From contig JBAMJR010000161.1 in the NCBI GenBank assembly GCA_038501785.1, positions 6,503,001 through 6,567,000 on the forward strand: DNA of 64,000 nucleotides, in the 5' to 3' direction. Under the pieces are notes generated by a model, which worked only from the letters and a program-made list of their open reading frames with translations, made no database searches and was not told the origin of the DNA. The DNA is from Myoxocephalus aenaeus (taxonomy: Eukaryota; Chordata; Actinopteri; Perciformes; Cottidae). This document shows, in pieces, positions 41,100-64,000 of the stretch. Within the stretch, counting starts at the first letter, position 1. Every line of letters begins with the position of its first letter. Made by a program: the position numbers and the translations under genes.

Positions 41100-41704
41100 A
41101 AAGACAGGACAGCTTAGCCTGCAGACCCGTCCTTAAGGCACAAGGGGGCGCTCGCGAGGTGAAATAAAAGGGTGCAACGCGGTGGTTTCCTCGTTTGACA
41201 GCAGGGGCTTGTTTTACAGCACAAAACTACATGAAGATTTCACGGGACGATGCGGCAATAGAGATAATCGAGGGGACGTTTAGCTGAAGGGCCATCAGCT
41301 TCACATCTGTCTCCCGGTGCGCGCGCACGCCCCGGAAATTAACGCCAGGCAACTTTTTTTTTAAACTCCACTTGAAACGTCTTTCCCTGAAGTGTCCATG
41401 CATTTGTTGTTGTTAGCCGCTCATGCTAACCGCAGAAGTTGCCAGCTAGCTGGCCTAGCGAGCCAATGGTTGAAGCGAGGAGACGATAATTAGCCGCGTA
41501 TGTTTTGATTTCCTCCACTAATGCGGCCCGGAGCGTGAACCCCGGCGGTGTGCGACGTTAGCCGATGGAGTCAGCTCACTGGGGCCGAGCTTGTTTTCAA
41601 GAGCTGAAGCTTTGGCCGAGCTTTTAAAGAAGCTGCCGTGTTGAGCTAACTATCTGACGGTTGGTTAGCTTCGCAGTTAGCCGCCGCCGTGTCCCCCCAG
41701 AAGA
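41100..41704 (+). promoter_or_regulatory. tspan17: tspan17 CpG-rich promoter and 5' UTR
   Basis: CG dinucleotides become frequent compared with the flanks (for example GGTGCGCGCGCACGCC near 41,320). The region runs directly into the tspan17 start codon. GAAATAAAAGG near 41,160 is a weak TATA-like sequence and CCAAT occurs near 41,463. The exact transcription start cannot be read. A CpG-type housekeeping promoter fits a broadly expressed tetraspanin. Confidence 0.65.
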
Positions 41705-57821
<16,117 letters not shown>

Positions 57822-60800
57822 CAGGAGGGGTGAAGCGAGGGAGCGCCGCGCTTTAAGCCCAGCAAGGTCAACGCAGCACACAAGACCCGTCCAGATGAGG
57901 ACGGAGAACCGAGACCCGTCAACACTGCATTGCCGTTGAGCTAAGCAGCACATATGCACTCTCACACTTTTATATGTGCATACACAAAGAGTTTACTTCC
58001 CTGTTTTCACAGTGACACTTGAATGGGGAGAAGAATATCCCACACAAACCAAACAGTCAACACTTTGTTTACCACTCAGCTGGATTTTAACCCTAAAATA
58101 CAGAGGACGGTCCTGCCTCCTTCATAGATAGACTCTTTTTTTTTTCTTCTTTTTTTTCTTCTGTCTGCTTCCTCGGATGTTTTTTCTTTGGACAAGTGTA
58201 TTTATGGGGCGCAGTTGCACAAGGACTCCTGTCAATTGGGAGATTGAAAGCCATGGATGAAACAAACAAAAATAAACATAGGAAAAGGGACATTTAGTCT
58301 CCTTTTTTAGGTCCAGCATTACATTGTCACGCCCAGTGAGGGGTTGAACATTTCCGGCGACAAACAGCCTGTTTTTTAAGAGCTTGTCCCCACTTCCTGC
58401 TGTAGGGAATCGTGGGTGGCTGTGCTGCCAAAAAACACATGGATTCCTCTGCGTGTCATTTTCTTTTATCCATCCTGAATGTGTATGACCACTGAACAGA
58501 CTCTAAACACCGGCTGGTCACGTCTGCAACTCCAAATAGTTTCAGGAGATTTCAATTCTAACTCAAAGTGTAAAAAGTGCCATTAATTTCCAGTTATATT
58601 TTTGTCCCCTTCCTGTTCTTCAGGAGTTTAATCATCGTTGAGGTTGTTGTTCATCTCTAAGCATCCCTCAGGCACATGGGATTGCTGGTTTGAGGCCTTT
58701 TTTTACTTGACTTATGTTACCACACTTGTCTTAATATTTTTTTCTCCCTCTGCATAGTGAAATAAGATTTTTTTTTCTTTCTGTTTTTTAAATATGTCCT
58801 TTATTCATCCTTTTATTTCCTATCCTTTTATAGACACAGCTATTTAATTTTTTACCCTGAGTTCATTGTTTGGCTTCACCAGGCACCTGTTTTACCTCTG
58901 ACCCATCAGTCAACTGCTAAACAGCTTCTTACTGTTGATGCTGTTAGCAGTCCTAATGGAGACCAAATAATATCAGCCGGCCACAAGCTAACTGCCAAGG
59001 TTTTGTCCGGCCTCAATTGTGATTTTATAAGGAATGCCGAGCAAATAACAAATAGCATTTCTAGACAGCCAAAATGTGAATTTATTGTTTCTTTTAGTGC
59101 CAGTTGGAATAAGAAGTCAAACACAAATGTAAAATGTTACATTATAGCTTTTATCTTTTAGTTTGGACTGGTTTTGAAATAGAATAGTAAAAACAAGCTC
59201 TTACCTTTTTTCTTCTTCTTCATATTAGCAACAGCCTCAATATAACATGAATGCTGCTTAAACGTTGACTAGATTTGATATGTAGGAATAACCAAGCTAA
59301 CAACAAGTCTCTCAATTTGCCATTTTGTTATTGTTTCCAGGCTGAGCACATCTTCTGATTATTTGTTCTTTCTCAAGTTTACACTTTGTACTCAGCTTGT
59401 GGTCCCTTTTGTTAATTTAAAAAAGAAAAGGAAAAAAGACTGGTATCACATTATTAAGTCGCACTCACAGCTTTTCATCTCCCGCCATGATCGTCACAGA
59501 ATATAGTTTCTGATATACTGGGTTCACTTGATATTTTTGTACATGTTTTGACTGCATTTAACCACTACAGTTGTTTCTGGTTGTAGCAGTGTCCTTCAGA
59601 TACACGGCACAGGCATGATTTGGCACACCGCGCCAAAAGAAAACATGTTTTGAATTGCAATGCACATGCATTTAAAAATGACTAGCATTAACATTCTGTG
59701 AACGGAACACCAAACCCTGCTTCACTGAGTCTGTCTGTAGTATACAGACACACACAGAGGAGCTCGTTCAGTAACGGCACCTTATGATCGCCTGCTATGC
59801 TTACATGTCGCATATTCCTTTCACCCACACGCTCCCTCTTCAAAACACTACTTGATCTGACTGCACCTGTTTCAGAGTCTGTCATTTTGATGTATTTTTA
59901 AACACAGGGCTCGTTTGAGAGAAAAGGAGGAGGAAAAATAAGAGAAACGCAAGACGAAACAACAATCGTTTGAATTTAGGTGTCACGAATGAGCAATTTG
60001 GAATAGAAATCCAGAGCAGCCCAATGCATCTGTAGTGAAGTGAGTCTGTAGTGACTCTCAGTTGACGGTTTCCATAGGAACTTCAGCTCTTTAGTTGTAA
60101 TCAATGAGTAAGAGCCTTGAGCAGTCTTAACAAAATAGCCATTTTTTTTTCCCCTTCAGATGAAATGTGGAAACATTTACAGCCTTGTGTGATAGAACAT
60201 CTCTGAATACCAAGTGTGTGTGTGTGGGCCTCTTTGATTTCACGAACTGTTGTAAATCAATCTGTCCCACTGGAGTTTGGAAGATCAGGAATAAATAAAC
60301 CTGTGTTTATTCTCCCTCCACACCGTCGTTTAATCTTTTTTGAGAAGGAGGTTGAGACGGATAACAGCGTGATTAATTAGTTCAACACCTTGAAAGTGTT
60401 TTTCTTTTTCCCCTGAAATCATCTTTTGGAAGTGTTTGCTCAGGGTCTCACACGCCTTCATCCCCTCTGCTTATGCATGCGAGGAGATTGTGTGTTGTAC
60501 ACGATCAAATGCTGGGCTGCTGCTGAGGATCTGGCTAAAGGCTGCTGGAGGCCACGGGAGTCAGTTCTGCTGCAGTACGGAGCTGCAGCTCTTAGACTAA
60601 AAGCACTCTCTCTCTCTGCAGTCTGGATGGATTTGCCAATAATCAGACAGTCACCTTGGTAATAAGGACAATAATGCCATAATCAGTCGTAGCAGCGTGG
60701 GTTTAATATGCAGACGCTACAAAGGTGACTTTCTGGTGTATGTTTGTTTTCACAGCTTTGAGTAATTCTGGGTTTTGTATTCCTTTAATGTAGAGGGGGA

Positions 60801-61060
60801 AACAATGCTAATTATGCTTTGTCCTTTATCATAATGGCCTTGCATTATGAAACACCCTCTTAATTTCTTTGCTTTCCCTGTGGGCAGTTAAATCATTCCC
60901 GAGGAGGAGCCTTATGCATACCATGAATGTATAAGTGTATCAGCGTGGACCCGCTGCTCCACGCTCGGCTAGAATTTCTTCTTTCCCGTATGCAGTGCAA
61001 CGCACACAGACAAGTGAAGCTTAGGAATGTGAAATAAAGGGTTGTCTTTTGCCATGTTTG
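57822..61060 (+). other. tspan17: tspan17 3' UTR and candidate poly(A) sites
   Basis: No coding follows. AATAAA occurs at 58271-58276, at 60290-60295 with an overlapping copy at 60294-60299, and at 61033-61038. The last two are followed by TG/T-rich sequence. TSPAN5/17 mRNAs are known for long 3' UTRs, so a distal site is plausible, but the boundary is not readable. Parts at 60,430-60,660 and 60,830-60,990 are less AT-rich and may be conserved non-coding sequence. Confidence 0.5.
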
Positions 61061-62007
61061 AGATGTTGTTCTGATTTGTACATTATTTTTTTTAAATGTG
61101 TTTTAGTGACCATGAAAGCAGATAAGCGTTCCATTTCTTCTGCGTGTATGCAGACCCTTATATGCAAAGACTCTAAACCGTCAGAAACGACCAGTTCAAC
61201 GATGTTTTGTCTCATCGGTCGCTGTAAACGGTGTGCACGATTTCTGACTGGTCCGAATCATCTCTTTTTGTCTTTTCCTAATACTTATTTAGCTGCATAT
61301 GCACTTATGAATGATGTGACTGAACCTTTTTGAACTTTTTTCTTTTCGCATATAAATACAAAGAGACTCATATTTCACTCGGATAATCTACCCTGTGATC
61401 GTTTTCCAGGTTTGATGTCTGCTAATGTGTTGAGGCATTTTCTGTTTATTCCTTGGAAAGGTGGGCAACACACACGTCTCCACATGCTGACGCTGGCCAC
61501 AGAGCCCACAGAAGGGGCCTAATTGACTTGGTTTGCTAACGGCAATATCACGGCTGTTGCTGTTGACCTTTCCATGCCAGGTCATGACATTTGATCAAGA
61601 CACAAGCGGGATATGACTGGAACAAAAAGGCGTTTCAAATTTCTGGGTTTTACAGTTGAGGAATACTAATTCAGTAGTTGGTCATCTTTTAGCCACACAA
61701 AAACCACTATTAAATATTCTGTTCGTTCCGCTGAGCAACAAGAAACCACTTCCTTAGTTTGCAAGTGCAGTTGTGTCTCGATTGCAGCAGAATACAACAA
61801 ACGAAACCATGTTATCCGAATGCTCTCTGTTTACACCCGTCTACTCGAATGGGTAGCCTTGTAAAGAAATGTTGCATATGAAAACTGTGGGACATGGTCT
61901 GTTACACTGTATATTGTGTTTAAAATATGCCCCTTTCATATATTAAAGGATTTATGCTAACAAAGGAGTGTTTTTTTTATTTATTTTTATTCAAGCATTC
62001 ATGCACA

Positions 62008-62265
62008 GTGAGTACATTTACTCAAATGCTGTATTTACTGTTGTATATATCCGGTTATAGACTAAAAACTACCCACAAATGTATAGACAGTAATAACTAT
62101 GACATGTGTATGATATATATTGCATTTAATGCTTTTACTTATGATGCTTTCAGTACATTTTGCTGATTGATTGTAAAATTTTGGAGCAGAGAATGTAGAT
62201 AATTTCTACACTGTGCTTTTCTGACTTACTAAGTATTTTAATCCTTCCTCCACCACTGAACTCTG
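62008..62265 (-). mobile_element. Second copy of the AGTAAAAGTA...CTTTCCACC repeat, inverted and deleted
   Basis: GAGTACATTTACTCAAATGC at the left and AGTATTTTAATCCTTCCTCC with CACCACTGA at the right are the two ends of the family seen at 21,165-21,586, here in the opposite orientation and internally shortened. Confidence 0.65.
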
Positions 62266-63484
62266 AAGGAAAAGTGTGCGGGAAGTCTGCGCTTTTGGAC
62301 ACTGGGACGAAGTGAAGAATGAATGCTCCACTAATTGTTCCACTTTAAGTTTTCTTCTGATTTACAAAATGCTTTAAGTTATCATATGACGGATGAGTCA
62401 GCCAATAGAGGGAGACCAAGAGCGCAGACAGTGACGCACATCTGCTGTAGCTTTGCCTCTTAAGCAGCAAAAAAAGAAGGAAATTAGTGTGTGTGTGTGT
62501 TATCTCGTCGCCATAAGAGGCTTTTGGTGAGCAGCTAGCGGCTATTCAACTCCATTCAGTTACCTGCTATTGCAGCTCCGCTTGAAGTCGAGATCAAAGA
62601 GAGTTACTCTCAGGCAAAAACACATTCCATGAACTCAAGCCTATTGACATTGTCTTTTCACTGTGCATCTCAAAGACAGAACACGCCGGCAGGATGCAGA
62701 ACGTGGAAATGTTTCTTTCACAATGAACGAATGACTTGGTGGACACGAGCTTCAGTCTTGCGGACTTTGTGTTCCAGTTTCTGGCAGCGAATTATCATTT
62801 TTGTAAACCTAGCCATCTTCGAAAATTCATGACTTTAGTGTCGTGCCGGTTTACATAAAACATGTGGCTTCGCGGCAGCAGGGACGGCTACTGCAGCGGA
62901 GATTGCTCCTTTTCTGATTTGATTTAAAGCGGCTGCTACCATGAGCGTTATCAGTCCAATAAATATGACTGGCCTTGTGTTTTCATTTGCACAGGAAACA
63001 TCCGGTACAGTAGGCAGCAACAATCTGCTCCCGTGCATCCACAGTTCATTGCTCAGAACCAGACTGATATTATTTAAAAGGATACAGTGAAGTGATAACG
63101 CTGCTGGATACTCTATTTCTGCATGGCGTTTTAAAATGTAATCACCGGGCTGTCGCTCACATCCGGAAGGCCCCGCCGGACTCGGCCGCTGCGGCTTTCC
63201 TCTTGTATTCTGCTTCTAGTTGTTAAGCTCGAAGCTCGCTGACGCTGCTGACCCGAGCACACGTATAGATGCTCCTCCACGGTGCATTTCCACGTGGTTC
63301 GCTTTAAAGGTGGGTGGACTGTGGACTGGTGGTTTGTTGGAGGATCTTCAGCCGGCTGAATATGAATACCCAGTTCAGGCTGTTCTCATACCCATAATCA
63401 TGAGCTAGGAAGGCGAAGCGTGAAGAACAACAAAGTCCATGTAGGGACGTGGACGGGTGAGGCCAAACACATTGGACTTTCTAT

Positions 63485-63570
63485 TCGTCACGTCACTTAT
63501 GTACTTCTTTTAACCCCAAACCATAATATTTTCCTAAACCTAACCACGTAGTTTTGCGGCCTATAGACAG
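63485..63570 (+). repeat. Dispersed fish repeat fragment
   Basis: CTTTTAACCCCAAACCATAA, TATTTTCCTAAACCTAACCA and CGTAGTTTTG match a familiar percomorph repeat motif. Only a short piece is recognised. Confidence 0.5.
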
Positions 63571-64000
63571 CCGGGGCTCGCACACAGGCGTACTGATCGC
63601 TTGTGTTGCTGGACATTCGTAGCAAGGCGGAAAAAAAAAAAAAAAACTTTTCAGAACTATTGTACGAGTATGTGTCGCAGAGCTGTACCATCCGTAAATG
63701 GCAATATCTTAAATTGATTAATTTATACCGTGACAGTTTCTGATTTAATTTTAATAATATGTTGGTGTAGGTGAAGTATTTTGCATGTACTACACACCAC
63801 TAGCTGTTAAATATACAAATCTGCTTATGATTTAAACAGTGCTCTCTCTTCTGCTCTTGTCTGGGCTTTTACTAACGTCCAGTCTTTGTGTTGCTCCTCT
63901 TCAGCCCCTTTCAGCATTCATACATTCTGTTGAGTTTTTTTTACTCTGCAGAACTATTATTGGGATTTCCCACACTTCATTGCACTATAGATATGATCAT

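Larger units (their letters stand above)
61061..64000. other. Downstream intergenic, no gene recognised
   Basis: Two repeat fragments are listed separately. The CG-richer tract at 63,140-63,260 could be promoter-like, but no exon follows within the window. Confidence 0.5.

Overview
This window is nuclear chromosomal DNA from a teleost fish. The evidence is spliced vertebrate genes, long AT-rich introns, many (CA)n microsatellites and several dispersed repeats that I recognise from perch-like (percomorph) fish genomes. There is no operon structure, phage, plasmid or CRISPR. Two protein-coding genes can be supported, both on the + strand. Nearly all other open frames are chance frames or microsatellite translations.

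Layout. 1-23.5 kb: gene-poor intergenic DNA carrying dispersed repeats (5.2-5.7, 9.0-9.2, 10.4-10.9, 21.2-21.6 kb), a decayed L2-type LINE (16.1-17.0 kb), microsatellites and a perfect 35-bp-stem hairpin (19,509-19,582). 23.6-38.5 kb: synaptopodin (synpo). A possible non-coding first exon lies near 23.7 kb, the start codon is at 28,193, the main coding exon is 32,698-34,802, and an alternative C-terminal exon is 36,652-37,749. 38.5-41.1 kb: short intergenic gap. 41.1-41.7 kb: CpG-rich promoter and leader. 41,705-57,821: tetraspanin-17 (tspan17) in eight phase-0 coding exons, followed by a long 3' UTR to about 60.3-61.1 kb. The rest is intergenic DNA with two more repeat fragments.

How the genes relate. 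Synaptopodin is an actin/alpha-actinin-binding scaffold of podocyte foot processes and dendritic spines. Tspan17 is a C8 tetraspanin of the type that escorts the metalloprotease ADAM10. No shared pathway is implied. Their linkage fits ancient vertebrate duplications: human SYNPO/TSPAN17 (5q), SYNPO2/TSPAN5 (4q) and SYNPO2L/TSPAN14 (10q) are parallel linked pairs.

The most noteworthy items are the perfect hairpin, a 740-bp fold-back hAT-type element with an exact 8-bp target duplication inside tspan17 intron 2, a 40-residue tandem repeat in the alternative synpo C-terminus, a synpo splice donor that is itself conserved coding sequence, and dinucleotide arrays lying just downstream of two tspan17 splice donors. 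I found no convincing new multi-gene biological system. Exon boundaries were read from splice consensus, reading phase and remembered human homologues. No alignment was run.
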